Of a DNA stretch of 64,000 nucleotides, positions 28,463 to 37,081 are shown in pieces. How positions within the stretch are numbered: position 1 is the stretch's first letter; each line of letters begins with the position of its first letter. Made by a program: the position numbers and the translations under genes. Source of the DNA: Prosthecodimorpha staleyi (lineage in GTDB: Bacteria > Pseudomonadota > Alphaproteobacteria > Rhizobiales > Ancalomicrobiaceae); contig NZ_JAHHZF010000005.1 of NCBI RefSeq assembly GCF_018729455.1, forward strand, positions 310,001 to 374,000, written 5' to 3'. The notes beneath the pieces are model-generated. The model worked only from the letters and a program-made list of their open reading frames with translations. It was not told where the DNA came from and searched no databases.

Positions 28463-29448
28463 CCGGACCCCATCTGAGCGTCGCCGTCGAGCGCTTCCCG
28501 ATCGCCGGCAGCTTCACCATCTCGCGCGGCAGCCGCACCGAGGCGGTCGTCGTCACCGCCACGCTGACGCTGGATGGCGCGACCGGGCGCGGCGAATGCG
28601 TGCCCTATGCCCGCTACGGCGAGACCGTCGAGGGCGTGGTTGCCGCGATCGAGGCGGTCGGCCCGGAGATCACCGCCGGCCGGATCGGCCATGCCGACCT
28701 TGCCGCCGTCATGCCGGCCGGCGCGGCGCGCAATGCCGTCGACTGCGCCTTCTGGGATCTGGCGGCGAAGCGGACCGGCATCCGCGCCTTCCGGGCGGCC
28801 GGGCTCGACGCGCTGAAGCCGCTGGTCACCGCCTATACGCTGAGCCTCGGCACGCCGGACAGCATGGCGGAGGCCGCCCGCGGCGCGGCGCACCGGCCGC
28901 TCTTGAAGGTCAAGCTCGGCGGCGACGGCGACCCGGAGCGCATCCGCGCGGTCCGTGCCGGCGCACCCGACGCGATGCTGATCGTCGACGCCAACGAGGC
29001 CTGGACGCCGGCAAACCTCGCCGACAACCTGGCGGCGGCGGAGGCCGCCGGGGTCCGGCTGATCGAACAGCCCCTGCCCGCCGGCCGCGACGGCGCGCTC
29101 GCCGGCATCGCCCGCCGGGTACCGATCTGCGCCGACGAGAGCCTGCACGGCAGCGGCGACCTCGCCGCGCTCAGGGACCGCTACGACGCCGTCAACATCA
29201 AGCTCGACAAGGCCGGCGGCCTGACCACCGCCCTGGAGATCGTCGCGGCGGCCGAGCGGGCCGGGCTCGCCGTGATGGTCGGCTGCATGGTCGGCACCTC
29301 GCTCGCCATGGCGCCGGCGATCCTGGCCGCCCAGCGCGCCGATTTCGTCGATCTCGACGGGCCGCTGCTGCTCGCCCGCGACCGCGATCCCGGCCTGACC
29401 TATGACGGCTCGACCGTCTATCCGCCGGAACCCGCGCTCTGGGGCTGA
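28459..29448 (+). CDS. dgcA: Enolase-superfamily racemase/epimerase, probable DgcA
   Basis: 329 residues of the muconate-lactonizing/dipeptide-epimerase subgroup. The catalytic lysine motif is in LLKVKLGGDG, and the metal ligands are in MLIVDANEAW, IEQPLP and ICADES. NIKLDKAGG supplies the second catalytic lysine. In DgcN-DgcA pairs this enzyme converts N-acetyl-D-glutamate to the L form, feeding D-glutamate into central metabolism. A classical L-Ala-D/L-Glu epimerase in peptidoglycan recycling is the alternative. Its 3' end overlaps the convergent MFS gene by 31 bp. Confidence 0.8.
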   Translation: MTGPHLSVAVERFPIAGSFTISRGSRTEAVVVTATLTLDGATGRGECVPYARYGETVEGVVAAIEAVGPEITAGRIGHADLAAVMPAGAARNAVDCAFWDLAAKRTGIRAFRAAGLDALKPLVTAYTLSLGTPDSMAEAARGAAHRPLLKVKLGGDGDPERIRAVRAGAPDAMLIVDANEAWTPANLADNLAAAEAAGVRLIEQPLPAGRDGALAGIARRVPICADESLHGSGDLAALRDRYDAVNIKLDKAGGLTTALEIVAAAERAGLAVMVGCMVGTSLAMAPAILAAQRADFVDLDGPLLLARDRDPGLTYDGSTVYPPEPALWG

Positions 29449-30584
29449 GCCCGGCGCGCAAACAGGGTCACGATGCCGACCCCCGCCATGGCGACCAGCG
29501 CCATGGCCGGGAAGCCGTCGAGGCCGTAGGACTTGTAGAGGGCGCCGGACCCGAAGGTCGCCAGCGCCATGAACAGCCCGTTGAAGGTGACGAGCAGGCT
29601 CTGCGCGGAGCCGGCCAGTCCCGGCAGGGCGGCGCGGGTCAGGTAGGCCATGGTGCCGATATGCACCGCGCCATACGAGAAGGCGTGCATCGCCTGCACC
29701 GCGCCCCAGGCGACCGGCGAAGCGAGGCTCGGATAGATCAGCCAGCGCGCCGCCGCGACCAGCCCGCCGAAGGCGATCAGAGCGACTGGGTTGACCCGCG
29801 CCACGATCCGGCCGGCGGCGGCGAACAGCGTGATCTCGGCGATCACGCCGACGATCCAGACCACCCCGATGGTCGCCTCGCTCATCCCCTGCGCCGACCA
29901 GGCGAGCGAGGCGAAGCTGTTGTGCATGGCATGCGAGGCGTGGATGCAGGCGGTGCCGATCATCACCGCGATCAGGGCGCGATGGCCGAAAAGATCGGCG
30001 AAGCGCACCGCCGGCTTCCCCTCCGCCGGCGCGGCCGTCTCGACCGCCGGCAGCGCGGCGACGGCGACCACCTGCAGGGCGAAGGCGGCGGCGAGCAGCC
30101 AGAAGACCATGCCGGCATCGGTGCGGGCGACGATGAGGCCGGATGCGAGCGTGGCGGCGATGAACGAGACCGAGCCCCACAGCCGCATGCGGCCGTAGTC
30201 GGCGCCGTCGCGGCGGACCAGCCCGACCGCGATCGCCTCCGCGCCGGGCAGCACGCCGTTCCAGGCGACGGCGGTCACGATCATGACCGCAAGGATCGTC
30301 CAGAAGCCGGTGGCGACAGGAAAGAAGGCAAAGGCCAACAGAGCGGCGACCGCATAGGCGAGCACGGCGAGGCGCCGGTCGCGGACCCGATCGCTGGCGA
30401 TGCCGAGCATCGGCGAGGTGGCGACCCGGAACAACGTGGGGATGCCGATCACCAGGGCGATCTCGGTATCGGACAGGCCGCGATGGTTCAAGAGAACCGG
30501 ATAGAACGGCAAGTGGACGCCAAAGGTCACGAAGATTGCCGCATAGGCCAGACCCATGCGGCCGCCGGGGGATAAGAATGTCAT
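29418..30584 (-). CDS. MFS transporter, phenylpropionate-permease-like (PPP) branch
   Basis: About 388 residues, with 12 predicted membrane helices. FGVHLPFYPVLLNHRGLSDTE near the N-terminus and GRMRLWGSVSFIAATLASG in the fifth helix match the HcaT/PPP-like branch of the major facilitator superfamily. It lacks a ribosome-binding site of strength; the ATG at 30584 is the first in a good hydrophobic context, and a GTG 27 bp upstream is possible. Convergent overlap with dgcA does not imply a shared function. The substrate is unknown. Confidence 0.8.
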   Translation of the reverse strand: MTFLSPGGRMGLAYAAIFVTFGVHLPFYPVLLNHRGLSDTEIALVIGIPTLFRVATSPMLGIASDRVRDRRLAVLAYAVAALLAFAFFPVATGFWTILAVMIVTAVAWNGVLPGAEAIAVGLVRRDGADYGRMRLWGSVSFIAATLASGLIVARTDAGMVFWLLAAAFALQVVAVAALPAVETAAPAEGKPAVRFADLFGHRALIAVMIGTACIHASHAMHNSFASLAWSAQGMSEATIGVVWIVGVIAEITLFAAAGRIVARVNPVALIAFGGLVAAARWLIYPSLASPVAWGAVQAMHAFSYGAVHIGTMAYLTRAALPGLAGSAQSLLVTFNGLFMALATFGSGALYKSYGLDGFPAMALVAMAGVGIVTLFARRAQPQSAGSGG

Positions 30585-30717
30585 TGTGATTGCTCGAACT
30601 TGGGCGGGCACTTAAACTTGAATGAAAGATTCGGTCGATATGGAATCGTGTTCGTTCCGGCTTTTTTGCTGCGGCCCGGAACACGACACCAGCGGCACGG
30701 CACGAACGGCGGACCGC

Positions 30718-32112
30718 ATGCAAGGCGACGGAGAAGTCACCGGTCTCCCCATCGAAGACTATCAGGCGATCGAGGATGCCGTCATGGAGACGGCCCGCGG
30801 ACGCTGGTTTCTGGCCGAATATGCCCGCCGGCACCGCGCCGCCGATACCGACGCCATCGTCTCGTCGATCGAGCGCCTGGAGCGGGTGATCAAGCGCGAC
30901 CGGCAGGTGCCCGATATCGACCGGATCAAGCTCGACCTGGCCGACATGGCCGAGGCGATCCAGCGCACGAAGGCCGAGATCGCGCAGATGCAGTTGGAGA
31001 CGGTCGAAGGCGGCCGTTTCGCGCAGGCCTCGAACGAACTCGATGCCATCGTCAGCCAGACCGAGGACGCCACCGAGACCATCCTGTCCAACACCGAGCG
31101 GGTGCAGGAGATCGCCTGGACGCTGCGCGAGGACGGCATCGACGGCGCGCTGTGCGACCGGCTCGACAGCCACGCCACCGAAATCTACACCGCCTGCTCG
31201 TTCCAGGACCTGACCGGCCAGCGCACGCGCAAGGTAGTCACGGTCCTGCGCTATCTGGAGAGCCGGATCGGCTCGATGATGTCGATCTGGGGCATGGGCG
31301 ATATCGAGGACATGCCCGTCAACGGCCGGTCCGCCGAGCCGTGCCCGGGGGACCTCCGGCCGGACGCGCATCTTCTCAACGGGCCGGCCCTCGCCGGCGA
31401 GGGCATCGAGCAATCCGCCGTCGACGACATCCTGGACATGGCCATCGACGCCCTGCCGGAGCCGGCAGGTCCGGCGGACGAAACCGCAGCGCCTTTGGCG
31501 GACTGCGGCCCGGCTGCGGAATTCGACGACCGGCAGCCTTCCATGGCGGCGCCGGTCCGGCTGTCCTCGACCGATTTCGAGGTCGGCTCCCGCCAGGACT
31601 ATGCGACCATCGACGACGACATGATGATCGTCGTGCCGATCGAACTCGAATTCGTCGGTGCCGACGAGCCCGACGTATTCGCACGCGCCCCCCTGCCCCG
31701 ATCGGTCCCTCCGATGGCCGCTCATCCGGCCAACGGGTATCCGGCCAACGGGCACCCGGCCGCCGAAGCCGCGACGGAGGCAAGCCTGCTCGCAGCGGCG
31801 GATGTGTTCGCTGTGCCGATCCCGCCGGGCGAGGCGCCGTCGGACGAAACCGGCGCGCCTGAGGAGCCGACGGACCGGATCGCGCCGGCCGCGGACGTCT
31901 TCGCCGCAGCCGCCGAGGAGGCGGCGGCGCGGGAACCGCGCCCCCGGCCGAGCCGAATCGCCGCACCGGCAACCCTCGGCAATGTCGCTTTCGCCCTGGA
32001 GATCGACGTCGAGCCGGCCGCGCCGGCCGCCGAGCCGGTCTTCGCCCTGGTCCGCAACGAGGATCCGATCGCCCGTCTCACCCCGACCGAGAAGCTGATC
32101 GTCTTCGGTTGA
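30718..32112 (+). CDS. CheZ-family protein phosphatase-like protein
   Basis: 464 residues. A helical hairpin with long coiled segments ends in ACSFQDLTGQRTRKVV, the CheZ catalytic motif, with Asp164 and Gln168 in the positions of Escherichia coli Asp143 and Gln147. CheZ dephosphorylates the chemotaxis regulator CheY. The C-terminal 250 residues are Pro/Ala/Glu-rich and probably disordered. No chemotaxis genes are adjacent, and alphaproteobacteria often lack classical CheZ, so the target response regulator is open. An upstream in-frame ATG at 30622 would add 32 residues; neither start has a strong ribosome-binding site. Confidence 0.78.
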   Translation: MQGDGEVTGLPIEDYQAIEDAVMETARGRWFLAEYARRHRAADTDAIVSSIERLERVIKRDRQVPDIDRIKLDLADMAEAIQRTKAEIAQMQLETVEGGRFAQASNELDAIVSQTEDATETILSNTERVQEIAWTLREDGIDGALCDRLDSHATEIYTACSFQDLTGQRTRKVVTVLRYLESRIGSMMSIWGMGDIEDMPVNGRSAEPCPGDLRPDAHLLNGPALAGEGIEQSAVDDILDMAIDALPEPAGPADETAAPLADCGPAAEFDDRQPSMAAPVRLSSTDFEVGSRQDYATIDDDMMIVVPIELEFVGADEPDVFARAPLPRSVPPMAAHPANGYPANGHPAAEAATEASLLAAADVFAVPIPPGEAPSDETGAPEEPTDRIAPAADVFAAAAEEAAAREPRPRPSRIAAPATLGNVAFALEIDVEPAAPAAEPVFALVRNEDPIARLTPTEKLIVFG

Positions 32113-32266
32113 GCCTCCGGCCGGCCGCAGCGCCCCGACGAGAACGACCCGGGCGACGCCCTTCGCGTAACCGCCCTCCCGGCCCGGACGCCGACATCCG
32201 GGCGCAAGGACCGGCCCGCGATCGCCATTGATCGAGCCGAACCGGGCTGCGGCCGGCGCCCTGGCT

Positions 32267-33250
32267 TCAGGCCGCCACGGCGCCGGCCAGGATGGCCGGA
32301 TCGACATTGCCGCCGGACAGGACGATGGCGACCACCTTGCCGCTGAGATCGACCTTGCCGCTGAGCGCGGCCGCCAGCGCGACGGCGCCGCCCGGCTCCA
32401 GCACCAGCTTCAGTTCGCGCGCTGCGTAGCCGACCGCCGCCAAGGCTTCGGCATCGGAGACGACGAGGCCCTCGGCGATGCGCGGCTTGTTCAGCGCGAA
32501 GGACAGCACGCCCGGCATCGGCGTCAGCAGCGCGTCGCAGACCGAGCCGGCGGTGCGCGTGTTGCGCAGCCTTTCGCCGGCCGCAAAGGACCGGGCCTGA
32601 TCGTCGAAGCCTTCGGGCTCGACCGGATAGATCGCGGCCGACGGCACCAGCGTCTTGACCGCAAGCGCCACGCCGGCGGTCAGTCCGCCGCCGCCGCAGC
32701 AGACCAGCACCACGTCGGGGGTCAGTCCGCGCGCGCGCAGGTCCTCGACGATTTCGAGCCCGATCGTGCCCTGCCCGGCGATCACGTCGCGATTGTCGTA
32801 AGGGTGCACCAGGGTGGCCCCCTTCTCGGCCGCGATGGCTTCGGTCAGCGCATCGCGATCCTGGCTGGAGCGGTCGTAGGAGACCACCGTGGCGCCGTAG
32901 CCTTCGGTGCGCTCGCGCTTGATTGCCGGGGCGTCGGACGGCATCACGATGGTCGCCGGCAGGCCGTGCAGGGCCGCGGCGGCCGCCACGCCCTGGGCAT
33001 GGTTGCCCGACGAGCAGGCGACGACGCCGTTCGCGCGCCGTTCGGCCGGGATCTGCGACACGGCGTTGAAGGCGCCGCGAAACTTGAAGGATCCGGTACG
33101 CTGCAGGCATTCCGGCTTCAGGAAGACGCGCGCCTTGAGCTTCGCGTCGAGTGCCGGCGAGGTGACGAGCGGCGTCCGCACGGCCTCGCCCTCGATGCGC
33201 ACGGCCGCCGCCAGGATGTCGTCATAGGTGGGTAGCGCCTGGTCCGTCAT
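32267..33250 (-). CDS. PLP-dependent threonine/serine dehydratase-like enzyme
   Basis: 327 residues of the fold-type II PLP family. The cofactor lysine is in RTGSFKFRGAFN; the substrate loop is ACSSGNHAQGVA; the phosphate-binding glycine loop is CCGGGGLTAGVA. There is no C-terminal ACT domain, so it resembles catabolic threonine dehydratase, serine racemase or hydroxyaspartate dehydratase rather than biosynthetic IlvA. It would deaminate beta-hydroxy amino acids to keto acids. It lies 132 bp beyond the agt stop on the same strand and could be read through from that operon. Confidence 0.88.
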   Translation of the reverse strand: MTDQALPTYDDILAAAVRIEGEAVRTPLVTSPALDAKLKARVFLKPECLQRTGSFKFRGAFNAVSQIPAERRANGVVACSSGNHAQGVAAAAALHGLPATIVMPSDAPAIKRERTEGYGATVVSYDRSSQDRDALTEAIAAEKGATLVHPYDNRDVIAGQGTIGLEIVEDLRARGLTPDVVLVCCGGGGLTAGVALAVKTLVPSAAIYPVEPEGFDDQARSFAAGERLRNTRTAGSVCDALLTPMPGVLSFALNKPRIAEGLVVSDAEALAAVGYAARELKLVLEPGGAVALAAALSGKVDLSGKVVAIVLSGGNVDPAILAGAVAA

Positions 33251-33382
33251 GGCCGATCCTCCGGATGGGGCCCTGAGCGGTACCAGCCGGGGCGCGGTGC
33301 GGCAACCCGTTGCGTCCGCAGGTCAGCCGAGACCGGATGGTGGCCCCACGACCGGGTCCATGCCTGACCGGGCGTGCCGCCG

Positions 33383-34411
33383 TCAGGCCGCCCGGACGGT
33401 GCGCCGGCGCCGCTGCGCCTGCTCGATCGTGTCGACGAACTGTTGCGTCGCCCGTTCCCAGGTGAAATCCGCCGCCCGCGCCAGCGCCGCCTCGCGCGGG
33501 ATGTCGAGCGCGGCGATGCAAGCCTCCTGCAGGTCGTTCGACAGCACGCCCGACCCGGTATCGCCGATCACGTCGACCGGGCCCATCACCGGGTAGGCGG
33601 CGACCGGCACGCCGCAGGCCAGAGCCTCGATCAGCACGTTGCCGAAGGTGTCGGTCAGCGACGGGAAGACGAAGACATCGGCCGCCGCATAGAGCAGCGC
33701 GAGATCCTCGCCCGTATGGGTGCCGAGGAAATGGACATCCGGATAGCGTTTCTTGAGCGAGCCGAGAACCGGGCCGTCGCCGACGATCACCTTGGAACCC
33801 GGCAGATCCAGATCCAGGAAGGCCTCGAGATTCTTCTCCACCGAGACGCGGCCGACATTCATGAAGATCGGGCGCGGCAGGTCGAGAACACGCTCGGCGC
33901 GCGGCCGGAACAGGCCCTGGTCGACGCCGCGCGACCAGATCGACAGATTGTTGAAGCCGCGCGCTTCGAGATCGCGGCGCAGGCTCTCGGTCGCCACCAT
34001 GCAGGCCAGCCCGCGATTGTGGAACCGTTTCAGCCAGGCATAGGACCAGGATTGCGGGACCGGCAGACGCGCGGACAGATATTCCGGAAAGCGCGTGTGG
34101 TAGCTGGTCGTGAAGCCCGGCCCGTGGCCGTTGACGACCTTGGCGGTCATCAGGCCGAGCGGGCCTTCGGTGGCGATATGGACATAGTCCGGCCGGGCCG
34201 CCTCGATGCGCCGGCGCACCCGGTTGATGCCGGTGAGCGCCAGCCGGATCTCCGGATAGGTCGGGCACGGCAGGGTCGGGAACTCGGCCGGGGTGAGCAG
34301 GTCGACCTCGATGCCGAAGCGGCGGATCTCCTCCGACAGGCGTTCGAGCGTGCGCACCACGCCGTTGATCTGGGGGCGCCAGGCATCGGTCACGATCAGG
34401 ATTTTCGTCAT
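33383..34411 (-). CDS. agt: GT4 glycosyltransferase, probable diacylglycerol glycosyltransferase Agt
   Basis: 342 residues. The N-terminal KILIVTDAWRPQINGVVRTL and C-terminal PSLTDTFGNVLIEALACGVP (the EX7E-type donor site) define a GT4 enzyme of the MgtA/SqdX/PimB-like group. It overlaps the preceding metallophosphoesterase gene by four bases (ATGA). In alphaproteobacteria this pair, plcP-agt, replaces phospholipids by glycolipids under phosphate limitation: PlcP makes diacylglycerol and Agt glycosylates it. The enzyme is expected at the inner membrane surface. The sugar donor cannot be read from sequence. Confidence 0.72.
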   Translation of the reverse strand: MTKILIVTDAWRPQINGVVRTLERLSEEIRRFGIEVDLLTPAEFPTLPCPTYPEIRLALTGINRVRRRIEAARPDYVHIATEGPLGLMTAKVVNGHGPGFTTSYHTRFPEYLSARLPVPQSWSYAWLKRFHNRGLACMVATESLRRDLEARGFNNLSIWSRGVDQGLFRPRAERVLDLPRPIFMNVGRVSVEKNLEAFLDLDLPGSKVIVGDGPVLGSLKKRYPDVHFLGTHTGEDLALLYAAADVFVFPSLTDTFGNVLIEALACGVPVAAYPVMGPVDVIGDTGSGVLSNDLQEACIAALDIPREAALARAADFTWERATQQFVDTIEQAQRRRRTVRAA

Positions 34412-35283
34412 GCGGCGCCGAGGACCTCTGCGCGGGCTGCGGGGGCGAGCGTCTCGGCGGGCTTCGTCCAGGTGAGGATTTCCATGCGGCCGTCATGGTG
34501 TTCGGCGACCGCCGTGCAGCTCTCGACCCAATCGCCGGTATTGACGTAGGTGATGCCGAACCGGTCGTGGATCGCCGCGTGGTGGATATGCCCGCAGATC
34601 ACGCCGTCGGCACCGAGCCGGCGGGCCTCCGTGGTCAACGCCTGCTCGAAGGCGCCGATGAAGCTGACCGCGTTCTTGACCTTCAGCTTGGCCCAGGCCG
34701 ACAGCGACCAATAGCCGAAGCCGAGCCGGCGGCGGGCGATGTTGAAGGCGGTGTTGGCGCCGAGCGCGAAGGTATAGGCCCAGTCGCCCAGATGGGCGAG
34801 CCACTTGGCGTTGCGCACGACGACATCGAACTGATCGCCATGGATCACGACGAAGCGGCGGCCGTCGGCGCTCTCGTGCACCAGGCTGTCGACGATCTCG
34901 ACGCCGCCGAAATGCGAACCGAGATAGTCGCGCAGGAATTCGTCGTGATTGCCGGGCAGGTAGACGATCCGCGCGCCCTTGCGGCCCTTGCGCAGGATCT
35001 TCTGGACCACGTCGTTGTGGCTCTGCGGCCAGTACCAGGACCGCTTCAGGCGCCAGCCGTCGACGATGTCGCCGACCAGATAGACCGTCTCGGCATCGTG
35101 CAGGCGCAGGAAGTCGAGCAGGAGATCGGCCTGACAGCCGCGCGTGCCGAGATGCACGTCGGACAGGAACAGCGCACGGAAGTGCCGGGGCTTGGGCTCC
35201 GCGGGATCGGGCGGCTCGGGCACGGCCGGATCGCGGCCGATCATGGCCGGCAATTCCGCGGCCCGGAACGGTAGGGCAGTCAT
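34408..35283 (-). CDS. plcP: PlcP-type metallophosphoesterase (phospholipase C), LpxH-like family
   Basis: 291 residues. It contains the calcineurin-like metal motifs in order: SDVHLG, GDIVDGW, LPGNHDE, HGDQFD and GHIHHA. The block RSWYWPQSHNDVVQKILRK is typical of the rhizobial enzymes first annotated as UDP-2,3-diacylglucosamine hydrolases; Sinorhizobium PlcP belongs here and cleaves phosphatidylcholine-type lipids. Coupling to a GT4 gene favours PlcP over an LpxH-like role. The start is taken at 35283 (GGAA at suitable spacing); an ATG at 35307 adds eight residues. A longer upstream frame runs through a tandem repeat and is not believed. A weak Pho-box-like sequence lies at 35330-35347. 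Confidence 0.72.
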   Translation of the reverse strand: MTALPFRAAELPAMIGRDPAVPEPPDPAEPKPRHFRALFLSDVHLGTRGCQADLLLDFLRLHDAETVYLVGDIVDGWRLKRSWYWPQSHNDVVQKILRKGRKGARIVYLPGNHDEFLRDYLGSHFGGVEIVDSLVHESADGRRFVVIHGDQFDVVVRNAKWLAHLGDWAYTFALGANTAFNIARRRLGFGYWSLSAWAKLKVKNAVSFIGAFEQALTTEARRLGADGVICGHIHHAAIHDRFGITYVNTGDWVESCTAVAEHHDGRMEILTWTKPAETLAPAARAEVLGAA

Positions 35284-35374
35284 CGTGGCGGTTCCGGATG
35301 GCAACATGGCCTCCAGGAACACGATTCCGATCTCGCTTTTGTGACGCCCCGTATCCGACGTCGCACGCGCCCGC

Positions 35375-35467
35375 GGATCCCGCCGCAAAGGGACGCGGTC
35401 GATGGAAAGCGGACCCCGCCGCAAAGGTACGCGGTCGATGGAAAGCGGACCCCGCCGCAAAGGTACG
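35375..35467. repeat. Tandem 36-bp repeats between plcP and the FAH gene
   Basis: Two full units (35375-35410, 35411-35446) and most of a third begin GGACCCCGCCGCAAAGG or a close variant and end GTCGATGGAAAGC. They fill the divergent intergenic region and could separate or modulate the two promoters. The size resembles the 33-bp repeats near 1.1 kb but the sequence is different. Confidence 0.8.
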
Positions 35468-35587
35468 AGGAATGCGTGCCGGGCTGTTGCCAGCCGCACG
35501 GCCCTCGCGCATGATCCGCCGCCCTCCGAACGCCCCCCGCTCCGGCGCGGCGGCGACGGATGGGACAGCAAGAGGGAGACCCGAGGA

Positions 35588-36436
35588 ATGAAGCTTGTCC
35601 GTTTCGGCGCGAAGGGCGCCGAGAAGCCCGGTATCGTCGCCGCCGACGGTTCGATCCGCGATCTGTCCGGCCATGCTCCGGATTTCGCCGGCGACGGCCT
35701 GACCCCCGCCGCGCTCGACCGGATCCGCGCGCTCGATCCCCTCAGCCTGCCTCAGGCGCCGCAGGTCGTCCGTCTCGGCTCCTGCATCGCACGCACCGGC
35801 AACTTCATCGCCGTCGGCCTGAACTACGCCGACCACGCCGCGGAGAGCGGCCTGCCGGTGCCGAAGGAGCCCGTGCTCTTCAACAAGGCGCCGAACTGTC
35901 TGGCCGGTCCCGACGACGATGTCGTCCTCCCGCCGGGCGCGACCAAGGGCGACTGGGAAGTCGAACTGGCCATCGTGATCGGCAAGACCGCCTACCGGAT
36001 CGAAGAGAAGGATGCCGTCGCCCATATCGCCGGCTATGCCGTCTGCAACGACCTGTCCGAGCGCGAATGGCAGACCGAGGGCACCGGCCAGTGGGTCAAG
36101 GGCAAGGCCGCGCCGGGCTTCGGTCCGCTCGGCCCCTGGCTCGTGACCCCGGACGAGGTCGGCGACGTGCAGGCGCTGGACATGTTCCTGGACCTGAACG
36201 GCAAGCGCGTGCAGAAGGGTTCGACCCGGACCATGATCTTCAGCGCCGCCTTCTGCGTCGCCTACATCTCCAAGTTCATGCAGCTCGATCCCGGCGATGT
36301 GATCACCACCGGCACCCCCCCGGGCGTTGGTCTCGGCATGAAGCCGCCGCTCTACCTGAAGGTCGGCGACACGATGCATCTCGGCATCGAGAAGCTCGGC
36401 GAACAGCGCCAGACCGTCGTCGCCTACCAGGGCTGA
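35588..36436 (+). CDS. Fumarylacetoacetate hydrolase (FAH) family protein
   Basis: 282 residues. The short N-terminal domain MKLVRFGAKGAEKPGIVAAD leads to the catalytic fold. GLNYADHAAESG, VLFNKAPN, KGDWEVELAIVIGK (metal ligands) and VITTGTPPGVGLGMKPP are the standard blocks. Family members hydrolyse or decarboxylate acylpyruvates or sugar-acid diketones; this length and the LGSCIARTGNFIAVGLNY block are common in the ureidoglycolate-lyase/2,4-diketo-3-deoxy-fuconate hydrolase group. No pathway genes are adjacent, so the substrate stays open. GAGGA lies immediately before the ATG. Confidence 0.87.
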   Translation: MKLVRFGAKGAEKPGIVAADGSIRDLSGHAPDFAGDGLTPAALDRIRALDPLSLPQAPQVVRLGSCIARTGNFIAVGLNYADHAAESGLPVPKEPVLFNKAPNCLAGPDDDVVLPPGATKGDWEVELAIVIGKTAYRIEEKDAVAHIAGYAVCNDLSEREWQTEGTGQWVKGKAAPGFGPLGPWLVTPDEVGDVQALDMFLDLNGKRVQKGSTRTMIFSAAFCVAYISKFMQLDPGDVITTGTPPGVGLGMKPPLYLKVGDTMHLGIEKLGEQRQTVVAYQG

Positions 36437-36479
36437 CGCCCGGGTCCGGGAGCCACGTCATGGCTGCAGCCGTCCCTTC

Positions 36480-37040
36480 GCCGATCCCGCGGCCCCATCC
36501 CCTTCTCCCCCTTGGGGGGGAGAAGGGGGCCGAAGGCCGGATGAGGGGGTGGGTTTGCAAACGGCAGTAGAATCCGAAATTTAGGCGGCGGGGACACGAA
36601 CCGGATGACCGCGGGCCGCGGTCGGATCGACCCCCTCATCCGCCCTTCGGGCACCTTCTCCCCCCTTGGGGGGAGAAGGGAAGGCCCGTGTCCAGCCCGG
36701 CGCAAGCGCATATCCGCTCCCGACTACCGATCCCGCGGCTCCTTCCCCTTCGCCCCCTTGGGGGGGAGAAGGGAAGGCCTATCGCAAGCGCATATCCGCT
36801 CCCGACCACCGATGCCGCGGCTCCTTCCCCTTCGCCCCCTTTGGGGGGGAGGAGGTGGCCGAAGGCCGGATGAGGGGGTGGATTTGGAAAAGCTTGCAGA
36901 ATCATCGACCTAAGCTGCCGGAGATCGACCGGATGACCGTGGGCCGCGGTCGGATCGACCCCCTCATCCGCCCTTCGGGCACCTTCTCCCCCCTTGGGGG
37001 GAGAAGGGAAGGCCTATCGCAAGCGCATATCCGCTCCCGA
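36480..37040. repeat. Cluster of REP-like palindromes with an internal duplication
   Basis: At least five hairpins of the CCTTCTCCCCCCTTGGGG/GGAGAAGG kind, with linking CCCTCATCCGCCCTTCGGG and ATGAGGGGGTGG motifs, fill the gap between the FAH and pgi genes. A block starting at 36605 recurs at 36933 (328 bp apart) almost unchanged, and CGCAAGCGCATATCCGCTCC occurs near 36785 and 37019. Both the array and its unit therefore expand. No gene is credible in 36437-37081. Confidence 0.85.
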
Positions 37041-37081
37041 CCACCGATGCCGCGGCTCGATCAGTCGACGAGCCTCTGTGG

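Noticed and set aside
28159-32307. A 1,382-codon minus-strand frame across dgcN, dgcA and the CheZ-like gene
   Set aside because: It crosses several well-supported genes in wrong frames and has no motif of its own.
32228-33235. A 335-codon plus-strand frame opposite the threonine dehydratase
   Set aside because: The minus strand carries the PLP lysine and glycine loops of a full enzyme. The plus-strand frame has no motif.
34408-35571. A 387-residue version of the PlcP-like protein
   Set aside because: The extra N-terminus runs through the 36-bp tandem repeats and reads as Arg-rich low complexity. Starts at 35283 or 35307 fit the family.
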